DNA from: Diphasiastrum complanatum
Taxonomy: Eukaryota; Streptophyta; Lycopodiopsida; Lycopodiales; Lycopodiaceae
Reading direction: 5' to 3'
DNA length: 64,000 nucleotides
NCBI GenBank assembly: GCA_029204225.1
Contig: CM055109.1
Coordinates: forward strand, 24,084,422-24,148,421
Each line of letters begins with the position of its first letter. Position 1 is the first letter of the stretch. The notes beneath the pieces were generated by a model. The model worked only from the letters and a program-made list of their open reading frames with translations, did not search any database and was not told the origin of the DNA. Below, one piece after another: positions 20,501-27,080 of the stretch. The translations under genes and the position numbers were made by a program.

Positions 20501-22303
20501 GGCACCCAGGGCCTGGTATAGTCGTATTGATGACTGTTTTGCCAAGGAGCAATTTATAAGAGCCGTTCGGATTGCAACTTGTATGTGAAGGAGGAAGATG
20601 GGAACATCGTCTTGATAGTTCTCTATGTGGATGACTTAGTCATCATGGGTAACAATGGAAAGCTTATAGCAAAGGTGAAGGCTCATTTGTCAAATAAGTT
20701 TGAAATGAAAGATTTCGGTTTAGTTCACTATTGCCTAGATTTGTAGGTTTGGAACAAGCGAAATTGTGTGTTTATTTCTCAGGCAAAGTATGCATGTGAA
20801 GTCTTGAACAGGTTCAACATGCAGGATTGTAAACTCGTATCTACTCCCATTGATACCAACAGCAAGCCATCTAGGGATGACGGCACTCCTTTTGTGGATG
20901 AGACTCTTTATAGGCAATTCATGGGCAGCTTGAATTATCTTACCACTTCGAGACCAGACATTTCCTATGCGGTTGGTGTGGCTAGCCAGTTTATAAGTTC
21001 CCCAACTAAGGCCCATTGAAAAGTAGCAAAGAGGGTACTTAGGTATGTCAAGGGGACTACCTATTATGGAATAGAGTACACAAATGATGGTAAGCTTCAG
21101 CTTGGAGGCTTCAATGATTCGGATTGGGCCACTGATAGGGATGATCGGAAGTCAACCACAGGTTACACATTCAACCTTGGTTCTGGAGCCATTTTTTGGT
21201 GCAACAAGAAACAGCCCACCATCACCTTATCATCCACTGAGGCTGAGTACCGGGCAGTGGCAACAGCTACCTGCGAGGCTATATGGCTTAGGAGGCTTCT
21301 TGGGGAGGTGCAGATCCGACAGGATGGTCCTACTGATCTTTATTATGATAGCCAGAGTTCTATTCAGCTAGCTAAGAATCATGTGTACCATGCTCGTACG
21401 AAGCACATTGAGGTAGATCAACACTTCTTATGAGAGAAGATCCAGAGTGGCGGACTTCAGCTCGTGTATTGTGATACTAACGACCAAGCAATGAATATCA
21501 TTACTAAGGCACGTAAAGAGAAAAGTTTGAAAAGTTTCGTAGTGTGCTACATGTTGGTATGAGAAAAATAACCACTAAGGGGGGGGGGGGGGGGGGGGTG
21601 TGTTGAAATATAATAACTATTTTGCCCCTTTTGGCTTGTATACTTATAACTTGTAAGTTGTGCATAAGACATGGGAGTAAAACATTTATGAACATAGTAC
21701 ACCCCACTTATGCTAATTAATCAAGTAATGGCAAGTAGGTTAAAGACCCATATGCGTCTAGAGCTAGAATAGGAAAGACACCACCCCCATGTTCCTCACT
21801 ATTTGTGGGCCCTCTAGATCTCATAGGTCTTGAGGGGTTTCCACGCCCACCTCCCTTTTAGTTATTCATTATGTTGGATGGACTTTTGAGCTCGCTCTCT
21901 CTTGCTTTTGTCTACTACTTCATAGCTGGTTTTTTGAAGCTTTCATAGTGTGCTTTCTATGTTGTTATGATCCTCCATAGCTAGGCCTTGGATTTCAACA
22001 GTCCACCCTGTGAATTAATTTGGAAAGCTATGAATAGCCGTTACTAGAGTGGGCTAGCTGTGCAAACATGATCTTTAAAGTTAAAGCTTCCTTGAATGGA
22101 AACCACTGCTATCTCCCTGTCGAACATCTCAAACTCCTATCACACAATTTCAGTTCAGCAAGAATCCATTCTGTCTACATGTACAGCATATAATTTACGA
22201 CATACAGAAAAGGATGAGTGTCACATGCCTGCTTTCGTGTATCAGCATCTGAGAAATCAACTGAAATAGTACATGATGGCCCAAAGGCCCCCAACAGGAA
22301 ATT
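4340..22303 (-). CDS. VPS26: Retromer subunit VPS26, coding exons 2-11
   Basis: VPS26 is the arrestin-fold subunit of the endosomal retromer core (VPS26-VPS29-VPS35), which recycles vacuolar sorting receptors and membrane proteins. Ten exons on the minus strand total 894 bases: 22303-22229, 17568-17494, 17331-17259, 8208-8164, 7980-7869, 5666-5600, 5359-5315, 5151-5096, 4812-4637 and 4509-4340. They encode 297 residues plus stop, close to plant homologues of about 300 once the initiator Met is added. Diagnostic stretches include RELDVPG, YNGVNVRLR, MEVGIEDCLHIEFEY, GKIYFLLVRIKIK, MDGAPVRG, NNKFSVKYYLNLVLVDEEDR and FKQQEIT. All phases join without frameshift or stop, so the gene looks functional. 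Every intron is GT-AG except the first listed (GC donor). Two introns, 4.7 and 9.0 kb, are swollen by retrotransposons. The ATG exon lies further upstream; see 58368. The N-terminal part is more diverged from typical angiosperm copies than the C-terminal arrestin domain. Confidence 0.95.
4637..4812 (-). CDS. VPS26: VPS26 exon 10 (176 bp)
   Basis: Encodes YHLKDVVIGKIYFLLVRIKI, then EIRRRESTGSGPNTY and KYEIMDGAPVR in the C-terminal arrestin domain. Acceptor GCATTAG, donor GTTAGT. Confidence 0.97.
5096..5151 (-). CDS. VPS26: VPS26 exon 9 (56 bp)
   Basis: Encodes MEVGIEDCLHIEFEYSKS plus two bases of a Lys codon. Acceptor TTGTCAG, donor GTAAGT. The block is near-invariant in eukaryotic VPS26. Confidence 0.96.
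5315..5359 (-). CDS. VPS26: VPS26 exon 8 (15 codons)
   Basis: Encodes VRNYQPHPEINNSIK between acceptor CTACAG and donor GTCAGT. NNSIK is conserved in plants and animals. Phase 0 on both sides. Confidence 0.94.
5600..5666 (-). CDS. VPS26: VPS26 exon 7 (67 bp)
   Basis: Encodes the end of an Arg codon and then YVLKVTITRNYATNIVEYKD, FW. Acceptor GGTGCAG, donor GTGAGC. The last residue is Trp where plant homologues usually have Val, a change visible only at this junction. Confidence 0.94.
5667..7868 (-). other. VPS26 intron 6, no element recognised
   Basis: A 2.2-kb intron between exons 6 and 7. I see only short open frames without homology and no LTR, LINE or inverted-repeat termini. It may be ancestral intron or old decayed repeats. 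Confidence 0.5.
7869..7980 (-). CDS. VPS26: VPS26 exon 6 (112 bp)
   Basis: Encodes VRELDVPGVIHERKTYPFEF through YESYNGVNVRLR, among the most conserved stretches of VPS26. Acceptor TTTGCAG, donor GTAAGA. Confidence 0.96.
8164..8208 (-). CDS. VPS26: VPS26 exon 5 (45 bp)
   Basis: A tiny exon encoding ELYFDRGSFYDFTSL. Acceptor TTGCAG at 8214-8209, donor GTGAGG at 8163. It completes the Glu codon begun by exon 4 and leaves one base for the Val of exon 6. Both phases are exact despite the 9-kb upstream intron. Confidence 0.95.
8480..8516. repeat. (GA)n microsatellite
   Basis: Pure AG dinucleotide run in VPS26 intron 4. On the minus strand it forms a (TC)n tail directly after a LINE-like 3' end. 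Confidence 0.95.
8517..8640 (-). mobile_element. LINE-like 3' end fragment with (TC)n tail
   Basis: Read on the minus strand, the sequence has CTTATATGCC, TTTGGCA, then ACATTAATAAAGC followed by (TC)n. The same order (CTTAT, a small hairpin with GGCA, CATTAATA, simple-repeat tail) occurs at 26518 and at the 3' end of the LINE at 42740. It is thus probably a short, 5'-truncated LINE or a SINE borrowing its tail. The upstream limit is a guess. Confidence 0.5.
8700..8930 (+). mobile_element. Left part of a gypsy-like LTR, split by insertion
   Basis: GC-rich sequence (CCACGTGTCAC, GTCGCCGGCGGGACC) that appears to continue at 12005-12320 and then meets a primer-binding site at 12321. The 8931-11999 element sits between the two parts with a near-perfect 5-bp target duplication (GCTAT/ACTAT). 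The left boundary is uncertain. Confidence 0.5.
8931..9371 (-). repeat. 3' LTR of gag-only copia element
   Basis: Plus-strand ends TGTAGGAAAT and TTTCTAACA. It aligns along its whole length with 11556-11999 with scattered differences, and contains an (AGA)n run after the first 50 bases. Confidence 0.9.
10302..10715 (-). pseudogene. Copia gag N-terminus
   Basis: The frame carries LDGTNYSSWNCKLRFGID and SAWETLLKIYRIKD, the typical 'L(D/N)G.NY..W' and 'AWE.L...Y' motifs of Ty1/copia gag. It loses gag similarity after about 80 residues and then runs through low-information sequence and stops. No zinc knuckle is seen. Further minus frames at 9774-10232 show no domain. Confidence 0.7.
11199..11518. 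repeat. Leader repeats around the palindrome GGCGCC
   Basis: GGCGCC occurs at 11199, 11316, 11365, 11399 and 11513, three times extended to GGCGCC(C/T)TCCTGCAA. Blocks with AATCTGAAAAATCAGCAA lie between. The array lies between the primer-binding site and gag, which is the RNA leader of the element. A further GGCGCC is in the adjacent LTR at 11640. Confidence 0.8.
11556..11999 (-). repeat. 5' LTR of gag-only copia element
   Basis: 444 bp, starting TGTAGGAAAT and ending TTTCTAACA on the plus strand, directly next to the primer-binding site at 11539-11555. It differs from the other LTR by scattered substitutions and small indels, so the insertion is not very recent. Confidence 0.9.
12005..12320 (+). 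mobile_element. Right part of split LTR
   Basis: Continues the sequence interrupted at 8930 and ends just before a primer-binding site, TGGTATCAGAGCC, at 12321-12333. This orients the element on the plus strand, antisense to VPS26. Its LTR ends are not cleanly recognisable. Confidence 0.5.
12321..13089 (+). other. LTR-element leader without coding sequence
   Basis: Downstream of the primer-binding site there is a leader of about 770 bases with no gag. It contains a 20-base perfect palindrome, a degenerate second copy, an A-run at 12640-12650 and a G-run at 12737-12745. It then abuts the minus-strand copia remnant. Confidence 0.5.
12669..12688. repeat. Perfect 20-bp palindrome
   Basis: GCAGGTCCGTACGGACCTGC equals its own reverse complement. 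An imperfect relative lies at 12712-12731, 43 bases further on. Both lie in the leader of the split LTR element, about 350 bases after its primer site. Confidence 0.95.
13560..14002 (-). repeat. 3' LTR of the chimeric element (443 bp)
   Basis: Plus-strand ends TGTAGGAATCC and TATTCTAACA. It shares the CTCGACCTTTTGGGTCA block with the LTR at 8931-9371, showing related LTR lineages. Confidence 0.9.
14046..14435 (-). pseudogene. Copia RNase H domain
   Basis: Shows SKKQPTVATSSSEAEYRA, LLFTDSQTAIAIARNPVFHA, RTKHIEIHYH, and, after a frameshift, LEYCPTEDNIADVFTKALPR. These are the ordered motifs of a Ty1/copia RNase H C-terminal half. The upstream RT is absent. The domain ends 40 bases before the polypurine tract, its normal place. 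Confidence 0.9.
14436..15111 (-). pseudogene. Ty3/gypsy-type gag fused to protease tail
   Basis: An N-terminal frame starts at 15111 (MTMDTSPTSSEPRIP), followed by ENWYSKLETYFLMFPKTD and LHLEGRAATWWRMF, the Retrotrans_gag signature. The sequence then jumps to VEVASAHSFPS and, in another frame, DLILGADWFASLGAVTV. This is the protease-to-RT linker seen in the related gypsy element at 55900-56120. Most of gag and protease between these blocks has been deleted. At least two frameshifts are present. Confidence 0.85.
15565..15890 (-). repeat. 5' LTR of the chimeric element, partly deleted
   Basis: Matches the 3' LTR from AAAGAGAAGAGAGAGATGG onward but lacks about 100 bases in the middle (junction near 15720). 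Its outermost bases are replaced, so the expected GATACCA beside GCTCT at 15556 has decayed to GATGGGA. The right end ATTCTAACA is intact. Confidence 0.8.
16380..17195 (-). pseudogene. LINE ORF2 fragment (linker to early RT)
   Basis: The minus frames show HKQVVHARF, SSSSSYFWRIFSNKS, AIKRVQSHKAEDID and then degenerate RT text, in the same order as the LINE ORF2 at 43779-45948. Endonuclease and the YADD motif are absent. It is 5'-truncated and decayed, and sits in VPS26 intron 4 only about 60 bases from exon 4, in sense orientation. Confidence 0.8.
17216..17255. repeat. (GA)n(CA)n compound microsatellite at a splice donor
   Basis: On the sense strand of VPS26 the exon 4 donor GT is followed immediately by TTGTGTGTG... 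then TCTCTC.... The tract starts 3 bases inside the intron and runs about 40 bases. Confidence 0.95.
17259..17331 (-). CDS. VPS26: VPS26 exon 4 (24 codons + 1 base)
   Basis: Acceptor TTTCCAG precedes the codons for VRIDPIPGKRVEHQGVKIEL and LGQI. Sequence around GKRVEHQGVK is a hallmark of the VPS26 N-arrestin domain. The donor GTTTGTGTG runs straight into a TG/TC microsatellite. The 162-bp intron upstream is normal; the downstream intron is 9,050 bp. Confidence 0.95.
17494..17568 (-). CDS. VPS26: VPS26 exon 3 (25 codons)
   Basis: Acceptor TTTTCAG and donor GTAGGT flank 75 bases encoding KKENGQ, VPLFHGQESVVGE. This is the 'KK(E/D)NGQ...PLF...Q(E)...GE' segment of plant VPS26. Phase 0 at both ends. 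It is separated from exon 2 by a 4,660-bp intron that contains a whole copia element. Confidence 0.95.
18184..18569 (+). repeat. 5' LTR (386 bp)
   Basis: Ends TGTTGAAATA and TTTCAACA. It is slightly shorter than the 3' LTR, mostly through small indels such as the ACATAGT present only in the 3' copy. Confidence 0.93.
19016..19732 (+). pseudogene. Copia gag joined to integrase C-terminus
   Basis: Gag starts near 19016 with the LDGTNFSV block, then an in-frame TAG. The 19184-19732 frame carries gag motifs (LYTLKMEIGK, VPIVLNSLSYTYRNF) and switches within a few codons to HVPKDDRKKLDTKSVKCIFL and YDLTTRKRIVSRDAIFDE, the copia integrase C-terminal region. About 2 kb of zinc knuckle, protease and integrase core are thus deleted, leaving an in-frame junction near 19465. 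Confidence 0.85.
20030..21530 (+). pseudogene. Copia reverse transcriptase and RNase H, decayed
   Basis: Conserved RT blocks occur in three frames. They include WQQAMQEDYDSILKNDIWDL, a run to IVLIVLYVDDLVIMGNN (catalytic YVDD kept), and AKYACEVLNRFNMQDCK. The RNase H blocks KKQPTITLSSTEAEYRAVA, LYYDSQSSIQLAKN and HARTKHIEVD follow. Numerous stops and frameshifts (for example TGA at 20156 and TAG within the AKGYA block) make it inactive. Confidence 0.9.
21579..21598 (+). repeat. G20 homopolymer at the polypurine tract
   Basis: Twenty G residues directly before TG and the 3' LTR, where the element's polypurine tract should be. The flanking CACTAAGG is typical of a copia PPT, so the tract appears to have expanded from it. 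Confidence 0.9.
21601..22000 (+). repeat. 3' LTR (400 bp)
   Basis: Aligned end to end with 18184-18569; followed by the GTCCA duplication. Confidence 0.93.
22229..22303 (-). CDS. VPS26: VPS26 exon 2 (25 codons)
   Basis: Follows the acceptor CTTGCAG at 22310-22304 and encodes NFLLGAFGPSCTISVDF and onwards to RKQ, matching the conserved VPS26 N-terminus that normally directly follows the initiator Met. It ends CGA AAG CAG, and the next intron bases are GCATGT, so the donor is GC rather than GT. Using the nearby GT instead would add four bases and break the frame. Confidence 0.93.
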
Positions 22304-23729
22304 CTGCAAGAAAGGAAAAAGGCATATAATCAAAAGACACTCCACCAACACTACTGATAGTAGCAAATGACTTGATAGAAAATACTTGAATGTGCTTCGA
22401 TATTGAAATGCATCCAAATGGAAAAGAGATCAGTGATGTTAGATACTGCTCTGAAAAATTATCCATCACTTACAAAATGGAAAAAATAATAGCAAACTGT
22501 CAGATATAAAAAAATAAAATCATTTGATGTCACAACTTTTATAGGAACCAGAACCTTTTCAGAAAATTCAGTACTGAATAAGAAGAAAATGACCAATTAT
22601 CAAAAATAAGCAGAAAATCCAAAACGGAATGTGACCCAAAAAAATTTGAATTTTGAAACGCTCTTTTTGCTTAATTGAAACTAAACAAGGATTACGACAA
22701 AGTAGATTGCATACGGCGATAGAAACAAAGCGTGTCATCATCTTCAAAACACGAAAGCAATTATTATTTGTCCAGAACTGTTTATATTATTTCAATACCT
22801 TCCAGAAAGAGTAGACTCTCTTACAACTTTCAAAAGTTTCATCAATCTTCAAATAACCGGAGCTTGGAAAACATCATAAATAAGCTCTCTGCACAAGATT
22901 TTTAATCCTCCAAAGTTATTATGCTGTACTAGTGTAATAGCATAATCTACAGAGGCCAACATGATCTTTTAGATACCAGAGAGCATATTTTTACCTTGAA
23001 TATCCCAGCTGTACATAAAATTTTCAAATCATTCATAAGTATCTTAGTGTAAAGTGTGGTAGGTTATGAGTGTAGGAAATCTATGGAAGTGTTAGCACAC
23101 ACAGCGCATGCAAAACCCCAGCACACTAGCACGCTAAATCTTGGATCAGTCACACAAAGCATAGTGAACTTTATTAAATAGCAGAATATAGCAGTATAAT
23201 ACCTTGCTAAGCTCCTTAGCTCTAAGCAGGTGCTGGACTTTCTCACACCTAAACGTATCATGGTCCTCAGTCTGCCAACCTCTCATTAGTTGTGTGGGAA
23301 TTACTTAAACTTTCTTAAACACCTAGGTAGATACTAGAGGATGTGATGAGCTTCCTGGGGTCCTACTTCACAAGCTCCTCATTATCATATTAGGTACATT
23401 GATATATATTATGTGAGTTCCCCTGCATCTGTGTTTTGGAACGTTCGTTCTGGAACAAAAACAAAAAATCTTTTGAGGATAGCGCAAGTTTTGAGTGAGA
23501 ATGTAGGCTGTTGTGGAGAAAAGCCGTTTCGGAGGTTCTCATTGGTCCACATTTGCCCTAAAACATATTTGAAGGGCATTTGAAAATCCGTTGAAATACA
23601 ATTGAAGTGAGAGGACATTCTCTCTCTAGAAACTTCTAGAGAAAATCAGGGTAGAAAATCTTGAAGGCAGTAGAGAGAAATCGCAATGGCGAGAGAGAGG
23701 AACGGGAGAGAGTGAAAAAAAATTGTTTT
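22304..23729. other. Part of VPS26 intron 1, nothing recognised
   Basis: AT-rich DNA directly upstream of exon 2. No exon ending in ATG followed by a good donor was found here, and no element boundary stands out. Confidence 0.5.
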
Positions 23730-25490
23730 TTAGGGGTTTTTTGGGTATGGGAGAGAAATGTGGGTGTTAGAAAGAAAAAAAATCAGGGTGACCGCGAACT
23801 CTGCCAATATAATCTGATGTGGTACTGAGGGCTTAGCCCATATCATCCAAGAGAGCAAACGAATTTGGAGCCGAGAGATGTATGTCCAATCTGTAGCTGT
23901 CAGACCAGTACTCCATGTCTCAGAAGCATACATAGCTGAGGGCATCACCATAGTGTCAAAGAGTCGGCACTTACGAGTCGCATCTCTGATGTGTGAGGTG
24001 AAGCATAGTCTCTCCATATCTACCAGTGAGGCATAGCCCTTTCATACATGAGAAATAGTTGCATGTCTCATGTTGAACGTGGGCCCCGAGAATAGTACCC
24101 CCAAGTATGTATAGAAATCAACAACCTCAAGTGGATGGCCATCCCATAGAAGCTCCTGCCGCATCATGAAAGACCTAGAGGTGTTGAAAACCATAACCTT
24201 AGTCTTGGCCACATTCACTGACAAACCCCACCGTGTGCAGAAAGAAAGAAGAGCGTCTAAGTGTCGCTGCAAACCCTCTCTTGTCCGTGAAAGCAAAAGC
24301 ACATCATCGGCATACAGGAGGATAGCAATAATGAGGTCGCCCAATGTACAACCCTCTCCCCCATCACTCCGTATAACATGCTCCAGCTCGTCAATGTAAA
24401 GACCAAAAAGTGTAGGAGAGAGTGCACAGCCCTGTTTGACCCCAATAATACTAACCACCTCTAGTGAGATAACTCCTAATAGTCAAACCCTGCCAATAAC
24501 TCGCCTGTACAATGCTACTATTGCCTGTATAGTATCCTCCTGAAAGCCCCGATCATGAAGCCTCTGTATCAATAAATGCATGGGCACAGAATCAAAGGCC
24601 TTGCGAAAATCCACAAAGCAACAGCATACACGCTCTCTCTTGGCCTTAGCCTCCTCAATGACGGACCGCAACGTAAAGATATAATCTAATGTAGTATACC
24701 CCGGTCTGAAACCCGCCTGGCCAATGGCATGGAGCGATTTGGCATCCATCTATGTACTAATCTCTGACTGTAAGATAGAACCATAGACTTTGGCGAAGAG
24801 GTGGCTAATCATAATGGTGCGATAGTTGTCAACTTTCATGGGGTCACCGTCTTTATGGATAGGGTGAATGAGGTTTGTGGACCATGGAGAGGGAAAATCA
24901 GAGGTAACAACTCGGTTGAATAGAATGGAGAGGAAGAGTGAGATGATGTCGAAGTTCAGACTCTAGCTCATCAATATCTTTGGCTTTATGGGAATGGAGT
25001 CGTGTGAGGGCCTTCTCTATAAGGTCGTTAGTGAATATGTCAGAAGTATCCGTGGGACGAGTGTGGGAAGAGGAAGGGTATCTGGGATGGTATACAATGA
25101 CGTAGCATATGCGTCCATGAAAGGTGACTCCTCCTCGTCTAACTCCATCATCTTGTGATCCAAATATAGCGAGCCTGCTCGTCAGGTGTATAGTAGCTCG
25201 ACCTACGGCTGGAGAGAGTCTTGAAATAAGCAAGCAACACCACATGAACCGCGGCCAGTCAGTGCGCTCATCGTCCTCCAACAGGCAGAAAACCAGCAAA
25301 ATCCCTCAGTGCAAGGAAGTCCTCTCTCAGGACTCTCATGTGTCTCTGTAAGTATAAGGATATCTCCCGTAGCACAAAAATCTCTAAAATCTCCTGCTGT
25401 AGCTCAAGAGTGGATACCATTGCAGTTCCATAGACTTAACCGCAATGCTTTTGTGAGGGCCCCCGAACCACTCCTAGGTCCAGGGGGCCC
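23730..25490 (-). pseudogene. LINE ORF2: endonuclease/reverse transcriptase
   Basis: The endonuclease start (LWNCNGI, ILTETHESPERG) is readable near 25440-25310. The linker and RT follow: QAGFRPGYTTLDYIFTLRS, CCCFVDFRKAFDSVP, GVKQGCALSPTLFGLYIDEL, ILLYADDVLLLS (catalytic YADD intact) and TKVMVFNTSR. The C-terminal part (YASETWSTGLTATDW, WAKPSVPHQIILAEF) ends near 23800. At least four frameshifts and a large endonuclease deletion are present. Confidence 0.88.
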
Positions 25491-25496
25491 AAATTC

Positions 25497-26315
25497 CTAT
25501 TTCTGAGAGTCAATGTACCGGGCCTTACCATCCCGATAAACCACTCTTTTACCTAATGCCATAGCTTCGCTGAAAATCTTTTGCCTCTCCGTAACTTGCA
25601 TCGGTCTTAGGTGATCATCCATAAAGACAAGGGTACCTCGTAGCCTAAGGGCAGCTTCCAATCCCGTGAACCGTATGATGAGTGTAGATGGATCTCTTTT
25701 AGTTCTCCACGCTCTTTCCATTCTGTTGGAATGGTGGGAAAGTGTATCCGTAAGGAAACTGGTTGCTTCGGTAATTGGGCCCTTAGTATCTTCAATTTCT
25801 CGCACCCGAACATTCATAGACTTATACTTACGCATTTCTTCTTCAGATATGGTGGCTGAGATGATGCTACTAAAGGTAGGTGTACCTTCTTTGCCGCATT
25901 CTTTGAATAGAGAGGCCCGTGTTTTGGTTTCCACCTTATGCTGCTCAATTCGTTCCTCTAATTCTTGGATCTTTGTATTGTTGGTGCTGGCTGGTTCTTC
26001 TTTCTTGTTCAAGGCCTCTTCCAAAGAGATGATCCGGGCCATCATAGTCTCCTTCTCGATTGCCAAAGCTTGTATGGTAGCTTTTATTATTTGAATCCTT
26101 AGATGGCTAAATTCCAATGCATTCTGCTCCATACAAGAAAGAATGTACTGTTCAAATGCCTTTGTAGGAGAGTAGGTTCCCTTAGAGGATGAGAGGGGAT
26201 AATGAGAGGGGGCAAGAGAACCAAGGAGGGAGGAGAGGGCTGAGGGGGAAGAAGCAGGGGGTGGGGGGTTGACTGCCTCCTGTTTTAGTTCCATATCAAC
26301 GAGATCAGGGGACAA
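25497..26315 (-). CDS. LINE ORF1-like protein (272 codons)
   Basis: An uninterrupted frame from ATG at 26315. It is Pro/Ser-rich at residues 15-50, then has a long heptad-like region (about residues 65-140, IQALAIEKETMMARIISLEE) that should form a coiled coil. A basic C-terminal part follows with LIIRFTGLEAALRLRGTLVF, resembling the single-strand nucleic-acid-binding fold of LINE ORF1 proteins. Such proteins coat the RNA and help target-primed reverse transcription. It is the only intact frame of this LINE. Assignment rests on position and layout. Confidence 0.65.
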   Translation of the reverse strand: MSPDLVDMELKQEAVNPPPPASSPSALSSLLGSLAPSHYPLSSSKGTYSPTKAFEQYILSCMEQNALEFSHLRIQIIKATIQALAIEKETMMARIISLEEALNKKEEPASTNNTKIQELEERIEQHKVETKTRASLFKECGKEGTPTFSSIISATISEEEMRKYKSMNVRVREIEDTKGPITEATSFLTDTLSHHSNRMERAWRTKRDPSTLIIRFTGLEAALRLRGTLVFMDDHLRPMQVTERQKIFSEAMALGKRVVYRDGKARYIDSQK

Positions 26316-26352
26316 GGAGGGACAAGATCAGCGAGGGGGCAAAGGGACAGAC

Positions 26353-26418
26353 AGCGAGGGCAGAGGGACAGGCAGCGAGGGCAGAGGGACAGGCAGCGGG
26401 ACAGGCAGCGAGGGGCAG
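26353..26418. repeat. 21-bp minisatellite
   Basis: About three copies of AGCGAGGGCAGAGGGACAGGC, the last shortened, in the GC-rich 5' region of the LINE. Confidence 0.85.
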
Positions 26419-26459
26419 GAGCGGGGGTCAACAGGTAGACAAGCAACGAGGGAGATGGA

Positions 26460-26480
26460 TTTAGGGTTTAGGGTTTAGGG
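26460..26480. repeat. Three telomere-type repeats (TTTAGGG)
   Basis: TTTAGGG repeated three times at the 5' boundary of the LINE. On the minus strand it reads CCCTAAA just before the LINE leader. A shorter run is at 29562-29579. Confidence 0.9.
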
Positions 26481-26488
26481 ACAAGCAC

Positions 26489-26740
26489 AGAGAGAGAGAG
26501 AGAGAGACAGAGAGAGAATAGAATATATTAATGTCTACAGAGTGCCCTTAGGCACATAAGACAAAGAAAAAGTACATCAGAAAGGAGCATTGTCCATGCC
26601 GGACTTATTTCTATCAGCTAAAACATAGAATAAAACAAAAATAAACCAGAAATAAAACCAAAGCTTAACCTCCAGCTATGGTGAGTGTACAAAAGCAGTA
26701 GCTTAACCACCAGCTACGCGGAGGAATAAAACTTACTAAC
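26489..26740 (-). mobile_element. LINE-like 3' end fragment with (TC)n tail
   Basis: The minus strand shows CTTATGTGCCTAAGGGCA, a small hairpin, then ACATTAATATATTC and a (TC)n tail (the GA run at 26489-26517). It is the same arrangement as at 8517. It lies head-to-tail with the LINE at 23730-26480 and belongs to a separate, 5'-truncated copy. The upper limit is approximate. Confidence 0.5.
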
Positions 26741-26976
26741 TGAGAGAGAAAAATTGTGTGATCAGGCGTGAGGCACATGGTGGCCTCTGGTGACGAACTC
26801 TGGATCTAGATGGTCGAGGAAGGCGCTGGAGCTTCGGTCGTCGAGCTGGAATGTCAATCTCACTATCCGAAGTATCCTTCCTAACTCTTTTCTGAAAGAA
26901 AAGTGTAATATGTGGCTGGTTGTAGTCAACATCCTGATGATCCGACAAAAGAGAAGATCTCAAAGAGAACATCTCT
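26741..26976 (-). other. Unassigned ORF-bearing stretch
   Basis: A basic 78-codon minus frame rich in Arg and Ser (SDSEIDIPARRPKLQ) lies here without recognisable domains. It may be decayed coding sequence of the truncated LINE or a chance frame. Confidence 0.2.
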
Positions 26977-27080
26977 CAATGATACTTGACACGAGATGAT
27001 AGAATACACGTACAGTGTAGAAGTCTGATGCTAGTAAGCAATCAAGACGAAATAGAATACACATACAGTGTAGAAGTCGG

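Larger units (their letters stand above)
18184..22000 (+). mobile_element. Ty1/copia retrotransposon in VPS26 intron 2
   Basis: The 3,817-bp element has LTRs at 18184-18569 and 21601-22000 and a perfect GTCCA target duplication (18179-18183 and 22001-22005). A primer-binding-like TGGCATCAGAG follows the 5' LTR at 18570. It is antisense to VPS26. The order is gag, integrase C-terminus, RT and RNase H. The protease and integrase core are deleted, and several stops and frameshifts show it is dead. Its LTR ends are TGTTGAAATA and GATTTCAACA. Confidence 0.95.
23730..26480 (-). mobile_element. LINE (non-LTR retrotransposon), decayed
   Basis: The minus strand holds, in order, a GC-rich 5' region with minisatellite, ORF1 with a coiled coil, an endonuclease start, and RT blocks to the C-terminal domain. 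Frameshifts and a deletion within the endonuclease disable ORF2. It belongs to the same family as the LINE at 42740-46640; ORF1s share the (R/W)ASLFK motif. Confidence 0.85.

Noticed and set aside
22175-22417. Using the upstream ATG of the 80-codon frame as the VPS26 start
   Set aside because: Sequence before 22304 shows an intron acceptor (TTTCTTGCAG) and no VPS26 similarity; homologues begin with Met followed by the first residue of exon 2.
25521-25530. ATG followed by GTAAGG as VPS26 exon 1
   Set aside because: A good donor match, but it lies inside the LINE ORF1 coding frame.
26460-26480. Interstitial telomere or chromosome end
   Set aside because: Only three TTTAGGG units, tied to the LINE 5' boundary; far too short for a telomere remnant.
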